26,923 bases of DNA from CAYOXM01 sp964407925 (GCA_964407925.1 CAYOXM010000017.1:1-26923), one strand, 5' to 3'; positions 1-8,233 are shown, counted from the stretch's first letter. Notes: generated from the letters alone by a model not told the origin. Translations and numbers: made by a program.

Positions 1-938
1 GTCACGCCGACTACGTGAAGAACATGATCACGGGTGCCGCCCAGATGGACGGCGCGATTCTCGTGGTTGCCGCGACCGACGGCCCGATGCCGCAGACCCG
101 CGAGCACATCCTTCTCGCCAGCCAGGTCGGCGTGAAGTCCATCGTGGTCTTCCTGAACAAGTGCGACATGGTCGAGGACAAGGAACTCATCGACCTCGTC
201 GAAGAGGAAGTCCGCGAGCTCCTGACCAAGTACAAGTTCGACGGCAAGGCGACGCCGGTCATCCGCGGTTCCGCCCTCAAGGCCCTCAACAACCCGACGG
301 GCGAGGACGCGAAGCCGGTGCTCGACCTCATCGCCGCCTGCGACGAGTACATCCCTGAGCCGGTCCGCGAGACCGACAAGCCGTTCCTCATGCCGGTCGA
401 AGACGTGTTCTCGATCGAAGGCCGCGGCACCGTCGTCACCGGCCGCATCGAGCGCGGTACCATCAAGATCAACGAGGAAGTCGAAATCGTCGGCCTCGGC
501 GAAACCCGCAAGACCGTGGTCACGGGTATCGAAATGTTCAACAAGCAGCTCGACGAGGGTCGCGCCGGTGACAACGCCGGTCTCCTCCTTCGCGGCACGA
601 AGAAGGACGAAATCGAGCGCGGCATGGTTCTCGCGAAGACCGGTTCCATCACCCCGCACACCGAGTTCGAGGCGGAAATGTACGCCCTCACCAAGGAAGA
701 AGGCGGCCGCCACAAGCCGTTCTTCAAGGGCTACAAGCCGCAGTTCTACATCCGCACGACCGACGTGACCGGCGAGGTTACCTTGCCCGCGGGCACGGAA
801 ATGGTCATGCCGGGTGACACCGTCAACATCACCGTCAAGCTGATCGTCCCGGTCGCAATGGAAGAGAAGATGCGCTTCGCCATCCGCGAGGGCGGCAGGA
901 CCGTCGGCGCCGGCGTGGTCGTGAAGATCCAGAAATAA
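1..938 (+). CDS. tuf: Elongation factor Tu, 5'-truncated by window edge
   Basis: EF-Tu delivers aminoacyl-tRNA to the ribosomal A site as a GTPase. The reading frame is open from the first base (the first full codon, at base 3, is the His of the G3-region motif GHADYVKNM) to a TAA at 936-938, leaving about 312 residues. Visible are the G4 motif NKCD, the G5-like GSALKAL, the domain II stretch around VFSIEGRGTVVTGRIERG, and a domain III ending VGAGVVVKIQK. The P-loop and switch I lie upstream of the window. It heads the ribosomal cluster, with rpsJ 42 bases downstream, the common tuf-rpsJ order. Identity is certain. Only the N-terminal fifth or so is missing. Confidence 0.98.
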   Translation, partial: HADYVKNMITGAAQMDGAILVVAATDGPMPQTREHILLASQVGVKSIVVFLNKCDMVEDKELIDLVEEEVRELLTKYKFDGKATPVIRGSALKALNNPTGEDAKPVLDLIAACDEYIPEPVRETDKPFLMPVEDVFSIEGRGTVVTGRIERGTIKINEEVEIVGLGETRKTVVTGIEMFNKQLDEGRAGDNAGLLLRGTKKDEIERGMVLAKTGSITPHTEFEAEMYALTKEEGGRHKPFFKGYKPQFYIRTTDVTGEVTLPAGTEMVMPGDTVNITVKLIVPVAMEEKMRFAIREGGRTVGAGVVVKIQK

Positions 939-980
939 GCCATTGATGGCAACGATCTTTAGCATCTAACCTCCACGGTG

Positions 981-1319
981 ATGGAAGCCCAAAAGAAAAC
1001 GAAGGAAGAGGAAGCGCGCCAGCGGATTCGCATCCGCATCCGCGCCTACGATCACAAGATCATCGACCAGTCGACGAAGACGATCATCGAGACGGCCGAG
1101 CGCTCCGGCGCAACCGTCCGTGGTCCGGTCCCGCTCCCGACCGAGAAGACCAAGTACACGGTCAACCGCTCGACCTTCGTCCACAAGGACGCGCGCGAGC
1201 AGTACGAGATGCGGGTGCACAAGCGCCTGGTCGATATCTACGAGCCGACCCCGAAAACCATCGAGTCGCTCACGAACCTCAACCTTCCGGCGGGCGTCGA
1301 CGTGGAGATCAAGATGTAA
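981..1319 (+). CDS. rpsJ: Small ribosomal subunit protein uS10
   Basis: uS10 belongs to the 30S head and, as NusE, to antitermination complexes. The 112-residue product has a charged N-terminus (MEAQKKTKEEEARQ) followed by the family core: RIRIRAYDHKIIDQS, GPVPLPTEKTKYTVNRS and YEMRVHKRLVDIYEPT. A GTG at 978 lies directly before the ATG at 981; the ATG is preferred. No Shine-Dalgarno sequence is seen. The N-terminal extension of about 12 residues is longer than in E. coli. Unlike a normal S10 operon, rplC does not follow at once but only after a 418-base non-coding, structured spacer. Confidence 0.96.
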   Translation: MEAQKKTKEEEARQRIRIRIRAYDHKIIDQSTKTIIETAERSGATVRGPVPLPTEKTKYTVNRSTFVHKDAREQYEMRVHKRLVDIYEPTPKTIESLTNLNLPAGVDVEIKM

Positions 1320-1737
1320 AGATCAGCGAGAAGCAAAGCGTACGTTGTCATCAGAAGGAGACGGAGAAAGATCCCGAGAGCGGGGCCGGCGCGAAAGCGC
1401 CGGCCTCCGCCGGGAAAACCTCCGCGATCCCGTCGATGACTTTTGGGGGAAATACCCAGCCTCTTACAACGACCTACAATGAAAGCCTGACCTCGCCATG
1501 TGATGTGGCGGGGAAGCCCCGCGAAGGGCACGCGCGAAAGACAACCGACGGACGGGAAGCGGAACGATTCATCCTGATGGAACGTTCCGCCGCCCGCCCG
1601 TAAGGGTCCGGAGCGATAGAGGCTAGAAGTTTGTTCGACTCTCCGCGGAGACGGAGACGAAGAAACTTCTGGCTTTTCATATATACCGCTAACTCCCTCA
1701 ACGTCCCGCAGCACTGCCGGACCAATAGAGGACGCAT
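1320..1737 (+). other. Structured non-coding spacer between rpsJ and rplC (candidate leader RNA)
   Basis: No convincing reading frame fills these 418 bases, although neighbouring gaps are about 10 bases. Inverted repeats are dense. A 9-bp perfect stem with GAAA loop lies at 1384-1405. A long-range helix pairs 1479-1487 with 1671-1680, with one extra U. Inside it are an 8-bp stem (1491-1498 with 1506-1513), an 8-bp stem (1559-1566 with 1583-1590), and a three-part hairpin (1625-1632 with 1663-1670, plus TTCG/CGAA and CTCCG/CGGAG inside). This gives a multi-helix junction of about 200 nt. Candidate -10 boxes TACAAC (1465) and TACAAT (1475) lie just before it, with only a weak -35. A ribosomal-protein autoregulatory leader, an internal promoter with 5' UTR, or an independent ncRNA are all possible. 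I recognise no named RNA family. Confidence 0.6.
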
Positions 1738-2370
1738 ATGAAGTTCATCATCGCCAAGAAACTCGAGATGAGCCAGCGGTTCAAGGAGAACGGCACCGTC
1801 GTGCCGGTCACCTTGCTCCAGACTGGTCCCTGCGTCGTGACGCAGGTCAAGACGAAGGAAAAGGACGGCTACGATGCCGTCCAGGTTGGTTTTACCGAAG
1901 AGGAAAAACCCAACCTTCCGCAGAAGGGTCACACGAAGGCGGTCGGCAAGGCGTTCAAGACCTACCGCGAGCTCCGTCTCGACGGCGCTGCCGAGCTTAA
2001 GGTCGGCGACGTTCTCGATGCCGCGCAGTTCGCCACCGGAGAGTTCGTCCACGTGATGGGCATCTCGAAGGGCAAGGGCTTCCAGGGCGTCGTGAAGCGC
2101 CACGGTTTCGGCGGCGGTCCGGCGACCCACGGTCACAAGGACAACCTCCGCATGCCTGGTTCGATCGGTTCCGGCGGCATGCAGCGCGTGTTCAAGGGGC
2201 TCCGCATGGGCGGCCGCATGGGCGGCGACCAGGTGACGGTGAAGAATCTTGAAGTGATCGAAGTCGACGCCGCGAAGGGCATCATCGCCGTCAAAGGCGC
2301 GGTCCCGGGAGCGGTCGGCGCGGTCCTCGAGCTCACCGGCGGCAACGCGAAGAAAGAATCCTGGAACTAG
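1738..2370 (+). CDS. rplC: Large ribosomal subunit protein uL3
   Basis: uL3 is an early 50S assembly protein whose long loop reaches the peptidyl transferase centre. The 210-residue product shows the diagnostic loop GFGGGPATHGHKDNLRMPGS and the following GGRMGGDQVTVKNLEV. It is one of the few ribosomal protein genes here with a good Shine-Dalgarno sequence (GAGG at 1728-1731, six bases before ATG). That fits its position as the first gene after the long untranslated spacer, where translation cannot be handed over from an upstream gene. rplD starts 11 bases after its stop. Confidence 0.98.
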   Translation: MKFIIAKKLEMSQRFKENGTVVPVTLLQTGPCVVTQVKTKEKDGYDAVQVGFTEEEKPNLPQKGHTKAVGKAFKTYRELRLDGAAELKVGDVLDAAQFATGEFVHVMGISKGKGFQGVVKRHGFGGGPATHGHKDNLRMPGSIGSGGMQRVFKGLRMGGRMGGDQVTVKNLEVIEVDAAKGIIAVKGAVPGAVGAVLELTGGNAKKESWN

Positions 2371-2381
2371 CCTGAAAACGT

Positions 2382-3014
2382 ATGCCGAAAGTAAAAATCT
2401 ACAACGTCGAAGGCAAGGCGGTGGGGGAGAAGGAGCTGGACGCGAAGGTGTTCGGCGCGCACGTGAATCCCAACGTCGTCCATGAGGTGATGGTCGGAAT
2501 CCTGGCCAGCGCCCGCCAGCCCCTCGCGCACACCAAGACGAAGGGCGAAGTCCGCGGCGGTGGCAAGAAGCCGTGGAAGCAGAAGGGTACCGGCCGCGCC
2601 CGTCAGGGTTCGACCCGTTCCCCGCAGTGGGTCGGCGGCGGCATCACCTTCGGTCCGCGCAGCGAGCGCGACTACACGAAGAAGATCAACCGCAAGCTGA
2701 AGCAGGCCGCGTTCGCCATGACGCTCTCCGACAAGGTCGCGAACGACAGGCTCGTGCTGGTCGAAGGCCTCACCGCCAAGGACGGCAAGACGAAGGCGAT
2801 CGCCGCGACCGTCGCCAAGCTCCCGGTGAAGGGCAAGCTCGCCCTCGTCACCTCGACGAAGGACGAGATGCTCGCTCGCAGCGTGAAGAACCTCCAGAAG
2901 GTCCACCTCTACGGCACGGGCAACATCAGCATGACCGACGTCATCCATGCCGATTACCTCGTCATGACTCCGGAAGCCGCGGAATCGTTCGAGAAGACCT
3001 ACGGCAAGAAGTAA
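2382..3014 (+). CDS. rplD: Large ribosomal subunit protein uL4
   Basis: uL4 lines the polypeptide exit tunnel; in some bacteria it also represses its own operon. The 210-residue protein carries the tunnel loop GGGKKPWKQKGTGRARQGSTRSP and the core motif FGPRSERDY. The C-terminal half, with NLQKVHLYGTGNISMTDVIHADYLVMT, matches the globular domain. The start at ATG 2382 lacks a Shine-Dalgarno sequence and is preceded by GT. Whether uL4 binds the structured spacer upstream of rplC cannot be judged from sequence alone. Confidence 0.97.
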   Translation: MPKVKIYNVEGKAVGEKELDAKVFGAHVNPNVVHEVMVGILASARQPLAHTKTKGEVRGGGKKPWKQKGTGRARQGSTRSPQWVGGGITFGPRSERDYTKKINRKLKQAAFAMTLSDKVANDRLVLVEGLTAKDGKTKAIAATVAKLPVKGKLALVTSTKDEMLARSVKNLQKVHLYGTGNISMTDVIHADYLVMTPEAAESFEKTYGKK

Positions 3015-3024
3015 TACCGAACCT

Positions 3025-3450
3025 ATGGGAATCCTCGACAAGATTTCAAAGAAGAAGGCGCCGGCCAAGAAGGCCGATGCCAAGGCCGACGAGAAGAAGG
3101 CGGATGCCGCCGTTCCCGTCGAAGCCAAGAAGGCCACCCGCGGCGCGCTCGCCAAGGACGGTTCGGGCGAGGCGCATCGCGTCCTCCTGAAGCCGGTCTT
3201 CTCCGAGAAGAGCTCGCTCCTGCAGGCGCAGGGCAAGTACGTCTTCGTCGTCGCGAAGAGCGCCACGAAGGTCGACGTCGCCGCCGCCATCCGCGACCTC
3301 TATGGCGTGAAGCCCGCTTCGGTCCGCATCGTCGTCCGCAAGGGCAAGGAAGTCCGTTTCGGCAAGTTCTCCGGTAAGGAGAAGGACGAGAAAAAGGCCA
3401 TTGTCACGCTGGCTCCCGGTCAGACGCTGACGGTGTTCGAAGGAGCATAA
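3025..3450 (+). CDS. rplW: Large ribosomal subunit protein uL23 with long N-terminal extension
   Basis: uL23 sits at the tunnel exit and is the docking site for trigger factor and SRP. At 141 residues it exceeds the usual 95-100. Residues 1 to about 48 are a Lys/Ala/Glu-rich low-complexity tail (KKKAPAKKADAKADEKK). The conserved fold starts near HRVLLKPVFSEKSS and continues with YVFVVAKSATKVDVAAAIRDLYGV. The start at ATG 3025 sits in the CCTATG context, with no Shine-Dalgarno sequence. The tail would place positive charge near the tunnel exit; any role in binding rRNA or a chaperone is inference. Confidence 0.95.
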   Translation: MGILDKISKKKAPAKKADAKADEKKADAAVPVEAKKATRGALAKDGSGEAHRVLLKPVFSEKSSLLQAQGKYVFVVAKSATKVDVAAAIRDLYGVKPASVRIVVRKGKEVRFGKFSGKEKDEKKAIVTLAPGQTLTVFEGA

Positions 3451-3454
3451 ACAT

Positions 3455-4285
3455 ATGCCGATCAAGATCTACAAACCGGTCACCAAGGGCCGCCGCATCT
3501 CGAGCGTCGACGCTTTTACTGACATCACCAAGACCGAGCCGGAGAAGTCGCTCATCTACGCGAAGAAGCGCGCGAGCGGCCGCAACAGCCAGGGCAAGAT
3601 CACCGTCCGCCACCGCGGCGGCGGCGCGCACCGCTACGTCCGCATCGTCGACTTCAGGCAGGACAAGCTCGACATCCCCGCGAAGGTCGCGGCGATCGAG
3701 TACGATCCGGCCCGCGGCGCCCGCCTCGCGCTCCTCAACTACAAGGACGGCGAGAAGCGCTACATCGTCGCCCCGCAGGGGATGGCGGTCGGGGACGAAA
3801 TCATGGCCTCGAAGAACCTGATCGAGATCAAGTCCGGCAACCGCATGCCGCTCGAGAAGATCCCCGTCGGCGTCCAGGTCCACAACATCGAGCTCACTCC
3901 GGGCACGGGCGGCATGGTCGCCCGCGGCGCCGGCCTCGGTGCGGCGTACATGGCGCTCGAGGGCGACTACGCCCAGTTGAAGCTTCCGTCCGGCGAGGTG
4001 CGCATGTTCTCGAAGGATTGCATGGCGACGGTCGGCGTCGTCGGCAACCCGGACCATCGCCTCGTCCGCTGGGGCAAGGCCGGCCGCACCCGCCACCGCG
4101 GTCGCAAGCCGGAGGTGCGCGGCAAGGTGATGAACCCGGTCGACCACCCGCACGGCGGCGGCGAAGGCAAGCACCCGATCGGTCTCAAGCATCCGAAGAC
4201 CAAGTGGGGCAAGCCGGCGCTCGGCGTGAAGACCCGCAACCGCAAGAAGTCGTCGTGGAAGATGATCGTCAAGCGCCGTAAGTAA
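3455..4285 (+). CDS. rplB: Large ribosomal subunit protein uL2
   Basis: uL2 is needed for subunit joining and for peptidyl transferase activity. The 276-residue length is standard. The N-terminal RNA-binding part has RNSQGKITVRHRGGGAHRY. The C-terminal part has the hallmark MNPVDHPHGGGEGK, in which His231 corresponds to the key E. coli His229. The start is ATG 3455, four bases after the rplW stop, in the context CATATG. No unusual features. Confidence 0.98.
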   Translation: MPIKIYKPVTKGRRISSVDAFTDITKTEPEKSLIYAKKRASGRNSQGKITVRHRGGGAHRYVRIVDFRQDKLDIPAKVAAIEYDPARGARLALLNYKDGEKRYIVAPQGMAVGDEIMASKNLIEIKSGNRMPLEKIPVGVQVHNIELTPGTGGMVARGAGLGAAYMALEGDYAQLKLPSGEVRMFSKDCMATVGVVGNPDHRLVRWGKAGRTRHRGRKPEVRGKVMNPVDHPHGGGEGKHPIGLKHPKTKWGKPALGVKTRNRKKSSWKMIVKRRK

Positions 4286-4297
4286 CCGACAACGCCT

Positions 4298-4639
4298 ATG
4301 TCTCGCAGTCTCAAGAAGGGGCCGGTCATCGATCCGAAGCTCCTCAAGAAAATCTCGAAGCTCAAGGCCGGCGACAAGACCGTCATCAAGACCTGGTCGC
4401 GCTGGGCGCATGTCACGCCGGAGATGGTCGGTTTCACCCTCGGCGTCCACAACGGCAAGCTCCATGTCCCGGTGACCATCGTCGAAAACATGGTCGGCCA
4501 CAAGCTCGGCGAGTTCTCGCCGACGCGCACGTTCCGCAAGCACGGCGGCAAGATGCAGAAGGACCTCGAGATCAAGAAGGCTGAAGCGGAGACGGCTGCT
4601 GCCAAGGCGGCCCAGGCCGCTCCCGCCGGCAAGAAGTAA
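4298..4639 (+). CDS. rpsS: Small ribosomal subunit protein uS19
   Basis: uS19 sits in the 30S head next to uS13 and contacts the A-site region. The 113-residue protein starts with the family signature MSRSLKKGP and contains KTWSRWAHVTPEMVGFTLGVHNGKLHVPV and GHKLGEFSPTRTFRKHGG. The typical length is about 92. The extra 20 or so C-terminal residues are an Ala/Lys-rich tail (KAEAETAAAKAAQAAPAGKK). The start is in the context GCCTATG without a Shine-Dalgarno sequence. Confidence 0.97.
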   Translation: MSRSLKKGPVIDPKLLKKISKLKAGDKTVIKTWSRWAHVTPEMVGFTLGVHNGKLHVPVTIVENMVGHKLGEFSPTRTFRKHGGKMQKDLEIKKAEAETAAAKAAQAAPAGKK

Positions 4640-4648
4640 CGCACGCCT

Positions 4649-5104
4649 ATGGAAGTCAAAGCATTCGCGCGTCACATCCGCATGTCGCCCCGCAAGGTCC
4701 GCCTCGTCGCTGACCTGGTTCGCGGTCTGGACGTGAGCAAGGCCGAGGCCCAGCTCAAGTTCTTCCGCAAGGCGGCGGCCCGGCCGGTCCTCAAACTGGT
4801 CCAGTCCGCGGCGGCCAACGCGACCAACAACTTCAAGCTCAACCCCGACGCGCTCTTCATCAAGAAGATCACCGTCGACGGCGGTCCCGTCCTCAAGCGC
4901 TGGCGCGCGCGCGCCTTCGGCCGCGCGGCCGGAATCAAGAAGCGCACGTCGCACATCTCCGTGGTGCTCGACGAACGCGCGGTCCCTGGCACGCTGGGCG
5001 ACGCGGCGGTCAAGGCCGCGGTCATGAAGCCCGCGGCGAAGGCCGAAGCGAAGAAGCCCGCGGCGAAGAAGGCGGCTCCGAAATCGAAAGCGAAGAACTC
5101 CTGA
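4649..5104 (+). CDS. rplV: Large ribosomal subunit protein uL22 with Lys/Ala-rich tail
   Basis: uL22 lines the exit tunnel with a long beta-hairpin. The 151-residue product opens with the typical ARHIRMSPRKVRLVADLVRG and has the hairpin region AFGRAAGIKKRTSHISVVLDE. The fold ends near residue 115. A low-complexity tail of about 35 Ala, Lys and Pro residues follows (KAEAKKPAAKKAAPKSK). The start ATG 4649 is in the context GCCTATG. rpsC begins four bases after the stop. Confidence 0.96.
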   Translation: MEVKAFARHIRMSPRKVRLVADLVRGLDVSKAEAQLKFFRKAAARPVLKLVQSAAANATNNFKLNPDALFIKKITVDGGPVLKRWRARAFGRAAGIKKRTSHISVVLDERAVPGTLGDAAVKAAVMKPAAKAEAKKPAAKKAAPKSKAKNS

Positions 5105-5108
5105 ACCT

Positions 5109-5846
5109 ATGGGAAATAAAGTACATCCGCGCGGCCTCCGCACCGGCATCATCTACTCTTGGGAGTCGAAGTGGTTCGCGTCCAAGAAGGATTTCGCCGC
5201 CCTGCTTCGCGAGGACACGAAGATCAAGAAGTTCCTCCGCGCCAAGCTGAAGGAGTCGTCCGTCGATCGCATCGAGATCGACCGCACCCCGCGCGCGCTC
5301 ACCATCACCGTCCACTCCGCCAAGCCCGGTTTCATCATCGGCCGCGGCGGCACCGGCATCGAGGACCTGAAGAAGCAGCTCCGCGACATGCTCGTGAAGG
5401 GCAAGGAGAAGCTGAACCTCAACTTCAACGTCGTCGAGATCGGCAACCCGTCGCTCTCCGCGGCGATCGTCGCGCAGTCGATGATTTCCGACATCGAGCG
5501 CCGTCTCCCGTTCCGCCGCGTGCTCAAGCAGCACCTCGAGCGCGTGCAGAAGGCCGGCGCGAAGGGCGTGAAGCTCCAGGTCAAGGGCCGCTTGAACGGC
5601 GCGGAAATCGCCCGCGACGAGAAGCTCTCCTGGGGAAGCGTCCCGCTCCACAACCTCCGCGCGGACATCAATTACTGCTCGGATTTCGCCCGCACGCTTT
5701 TCGGCACGATCGGCGTGAAGGTGTGGATCTACCGCGGTGAGATTTTCGACAAGGACAAGAACGCGACGGCGACCGCCGCCGCGGCTCCTGCCGCCGCCCC
5801 CGCGCGTCGAGCTCCGGCCCCCCGGGCCGCCGCCCCCAAGGCGTAA
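5109..5846 (+). CDS. rpsC: Small ribosomal subunit protein uS3
   Basis: uS3 forms part of the mRNA entry channel. The 245-residue protein starts with the family MGNKVHPRGLRTGI and has a KH domain with the GXXG loop GFIIGRGGTGIEDLKKQL near residues 75-95. The C-terminal domain includes GAEIARDEKLSWGSVPLHNLRADINY and GTIGVKVWIYRGEIF. The last 28 or so residues are an Ala/Pro/Arg tail (PAAAPARRAPAPRAAAPKA), matching the tailed style of its neighbours. The start lies in the context ACCTATG. Confidence 0.97.
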   Translation: MGNKVHPRGLRTGIIYSWESKWFASKKDFAALLREDTKIKKFLRAKLKESSVDRIEIDRTPRALTITVHSAKPGFIIGRGGTGIEDLKKQLRDMLVKGKEKLNLNFNVVEIGNPSLSAAIVAQSMISDIERRLPFRRVLKQHLERVQKAGAKGVKLQVKGRLNGAEIARDEKLSWGSVPLHNLRADINYCSDFARTLFGTIGVKVWIYRGEIFDKDKNATATAAAAPAAAPARRAPAPRAAAPKA

Positions 5847-5858
5847 ACCCGCAAGCCT

Positions 5859-6275
<417 letters not shown>

Positions 6276-6285
6276 GCCGACGCCT

Positions 6286-6477
6286 ATGAAGACCAGCGAA
6301 TTGCGCGAAAAATCCGACCAGGAACTCGACCGTCTGCTCGCCGAGCTCCGCGACAAGGTCCGCGACATGCGGTTCAAGATCGCGGCGCGCCAGCTGAGCG
6401 ACGTGCGCGAGGTCCGCGAGGCCCGTCAGGCCATCGCGCGCATCCTGACCCTCAAGCGGTCGCGTCGGTCGGCGTAA
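6286..6477 (+). CDS. rpmC: Large ribosomal subunit protein uL29
   Basis: This 63-residue two-helix protein sits near the tunnel exit beside uL23. The sequence KTSELREKSDQELDRLLAELRDKVRDMRFKIA and the later VREVREARQAIARILTLKR match the family, in the normal rplP-rpmC-rpsQ order. The start is in the context GCCTATG. The length is typical for bacteria. Confidence 0.95.
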   Translation: MKTSELREKSDQELDRLLAELRDKVRDMRFKIAARQLSDVREVREARQAIARILTLKRSRRSA

Positions 6478-6499
6478 TCCCTCCATGACACCCCATACT

Positions 6500-6757
6500 A
6501 TGGAAAAAAAGATCAGCAAAAAGAGGGTCCTGCAGGGCATCGTCACCTCGAACAAGATGCAGAAGACCCTGGTCGTCCAGGTCGACCGGACGAAGATGAA
6601 CGCGAAGTACGGAAAGCAGTTCCGCGCCTCGACCAAGTTCCACGTCCACGACGAGAAGGGCGAGTACAAGGTCGGCGACATCGTCCGTTTCGAGGAAACG
6701 CGCCCGCTCTCCAAGACGAAGCGGTGGCGCGCCGTCGGTAAGGTAAAGCTCGCGTAA
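6500..6757 (+). CDS. rpsQ: Small ribosomal subunit protein uS17
   Basis: uS17 is a primary 16S-binding protein with an OB fold. The upstream in-frame ATG at 6485 would add MTPHT. The start at 6500 is preferred because it gives the usual 85-residue length and falls in the CTATG context shared by the cluster. Family motifs are LQGIVTSNKMQKTLVVQVDR, a lysine-rich middle (KYGKQFRASTKFHVHDE), and YKVGDIVRFEETRPLSKTKRW. rplN starts after a single base. Confidence 0.95.
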   Translation: MEKKISKKRVLQGIVTSNKMQKTLVVQVDRTKMNAKYGKQFRASTKFHVHDEKGEYKVGDIVRFEETRPLSKTKRWRAVGKVKLA

Positions 6758-6758
6758 T

Positions 6759-7130
6759 ATGGTTCAGCATCGATCAATGCTCGAGGTGGCGGACAACACC
6801 GGAGCCAAGAAGCTCCAGGTCATCCGCGTCCTCGGCGGTTATCAGAAGCGCTACGCCGGTCTCGGCGACATCGTCACGGCCGTCGTGAAGGTCGCGGTCC
6901 CGCACAGCGCGGTCAAGAAGAGCCAGGTCGTCCACGCCGTGATGGTGCGCGTCCGCAAGGAAACGCGCCGCAAGGACGGGACGTACGTCCGCTTCGACGA
7001 GAACGCGGCCGTCATCGTCGACAAGAAGTCGAAGGAACCGAAGGGCACGCGCATCTTCGGACCCATCGCTCGCGAACTTCGCAACGAGGGTTTCTCCAAA
7101 ATCATCTCCCTCGCTCCCGAGGTCGTCTGA
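6759..7130 (+). CDS. rplN: Large ribosomal subunit protein uL14
   Basis: uL14 lies at the subunit interface and is the usual binding partner of the silencing factor RsfS. The 123-residue protein shows the signature SMLEVADNTGAKKLQVIRVLGG, the central VVHAVMVRVRKETRRKDGTYVRFDENAAVIVD, and GTRIFGPIARELR. Its ATG comes one base after the rpsQ stop (TAATATG), so the two genes are probably translationally coupled. Length is standard. Confidence 0.98.
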   Translation: MVQHRSMLEVADNTGAKKLQVIRVLGGYQKRYAGLGDIVTAVVKVAVPHSAVKKSQVVHAVMVRVRKETRRKDGTYVRFDENAAVIVDKKSKEPKGTRIFGPIARELRNEGFSKIISLAPEVV

Positions 7131-7140
7131 CATCATGCCT

Positions 7141-7461
7141 ATGCGAATTAAAAAAGGGGACAACGTGAAAGTCGTCGCCGGCAAGGACCGGGGGAAGACC
7201 GGCAAGGTCATCCAGGCCTTTCCGCAGATGGACAAGGTCGTCGTCGAAGGCGTGAACATCACCGCCAAGCACCTCAAGGTGCGCAAGCAGGGCGACAAGG
7301 GCCAGAAGGTCGAGTTCGCCGGTCCGCTCCGGGCCTCGAACGTGATGCTCATCTGCCCGAAGTGCGCCAAGCCGACCCGCGTCGGCGCCAAGGTGCTCGA
7401 AGAGGGCGGCAAGCGCAAGAAAGTGCGGACCTGCCGCAAGTGCAAGGAAACCATCGAATGA
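7141..7461 (+). CDS. rplX: Large ribosomal subunit protein uL24
   Basis: uL24 is an assembly initiator of the 50S subunit. An ATG at 7135 would add Met-Pro. The start at 7141 is preferred because it gives MRIKKGDNVKVVAGKDRGK, the standard KOW-domain beginning, and has the CCTATG context. The protein has 106 residues. Four cysteines, Cys72, Cys75, Cys98 and Cys101 (CPKC and CRKC), form a zinc-ribbon-like pair. These occur in many but not all bacterial uL24 proteins and suggest the zinc-binding form. Confidence 0.94.
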   Translation: MRIKKGDNVKVVAGKDRGKTGKVIQAFPQMDKVVVEGVNITAKHLKVRKQGDKGQKVEFAGPLRASNVMLICPKCAKPTRVGAKVLEEGGKRKKVRTCRKCKETIE

Positions 7462-7471
7462 TCCCGCTCGT

Positions 7472-8020
7472 ATGAACAAATCCCGCCTCCAATCCAAATA
7501 CGAGAAGGAGATCGCTCCGCGCCTGATGGAGCAGTTCGGCCTCAAGAACCCGATGGCCGTTCCGGCCATCGCGAAGGTCGTCCTTAACGTCGGCCTGAAG
7601 CAGGGTCTCAAGGACCCGAAGTTCGTCGACCACGCGGAGAAGATCCTGACCAAGATCACCGGGCAGAAGCCGGTGCGCACCCTCGCCAAGAAGTCGATTT
7701 CGAACTTCAAGATCCGCGAGGGGATGGTCGTCGGCATGATGGTGACGCTTCGCGGCCGCCGGATGTACGACTTCCTCGACAAGTTCATCAACGTCACGTT
7801 GCCCCGCGTGCGCGACTTCCGCGGCCTTTCGCCGAAGACGCTCGACGCGCACGGCAACCTCTCCGTCGGCTTCCGCGAGTTCATCGCCTTCCCGGAGATT
7901 CGCGCCGAGGACACCGATTACATGCACGGCATGGAAATCACGGTCGTCACGACCGCGCGCGACAAGCAGAAGGGCCTTGCCCTGCTCCGGGCCGCGGGCC
8001 TGCCGATTAACGAGAAATAA
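7472..8020 (+). CDS. rplE: Large ribosomal subunit protein uL5
   Basis: uL5 binds 5S rRNA and contacts P-site tRNA and the small subunit head. The 182-residue protein has standard length, with VPAIAKVVLNVGLKQGLKD, GQKPVRTLAKKSISNFKIREG, and the tRNA-contacting region MYDFLDKFINVTLPRVRDFRGL. The end TTARDKQKGLALLRAAGLPI is typical. The start at ATG 7472 is in the context CGTATG, 10 bases after the rplX stop. Confidence 0.97.
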   Translation: MNKSRLQSKYEKEIAPRLMEQFGLKNPMAVPAIAKVVLNVGLKQGLKDPKFVDHAEKILTKITGQKPVRTLAKKSISNFKIREGMVVGMMVTLRGRRMYDFLDKFINVTLPRVRDFRGLSPKTLDAHGNLSVGFREFIAFPEIRAEDTDYMHGMEITVVTTARDKQKGLALLRAAGLPINEK

Positions 8021-8031
8021 ACGCCGAGACT

Positions 8032-8217
8032 ATGGCTACCGAAGGACAAATCGCCAAATCGAACAGGAAGCCCAAGTACTCGAGCCGCAAGGTTCGGCGT
8101 TGCTGGCGCTGCGGCCGGAATCGCGGCTACATCCGCGACTTCGAGCTTTGCCGCATCTGCTTCCGCGAGCTCGCCAACCGCGGCGAGATCCCGGGCGTCA
8201 GGAAATCGTCCTGGTAA
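8032..8217 (+). CDS. rpsN: Small ribosomal subunit protein uS14, zinc-binding type
   Basis: This is the short, zinc-containing form of uS14 (61 residues), not the 100-residue zinc-free form. The zinc ligands are Cys24, Cys27, Cys40 and Cys43 in CWRC and CRIC. The C-terminal FRELANRGEIPGVRKSSW is the family signature. It lies between rplE and rpsH as usual. The start is in the context GACTATG. Confidence 0.97.
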   Translation: MATEGQIAKSNRKPKYSSRKVRRCWRCGRNRGYIRDFELCRICFRELANRGEIPGVRKSSW

Positions 8218-8233
8218 GCATGACCACATCCCT

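Noticed and set aside
1320..1737. Self-splicing group I or II intron, RNase P RNA or tmRNA in the rpsJ-rplC spacer
   Set aside because: I looked for the group I core elements, group II domain V, RNase P and tmRNA signatures and saw none; flanking genes are both complete.
3404..5152. 582-codon minus-strand frame opposite rplB-rpsS-rplV
   Set aside because: Arg/Ala/Asp/Leu-rich shadow of ribosomal protein genes; no family motif.
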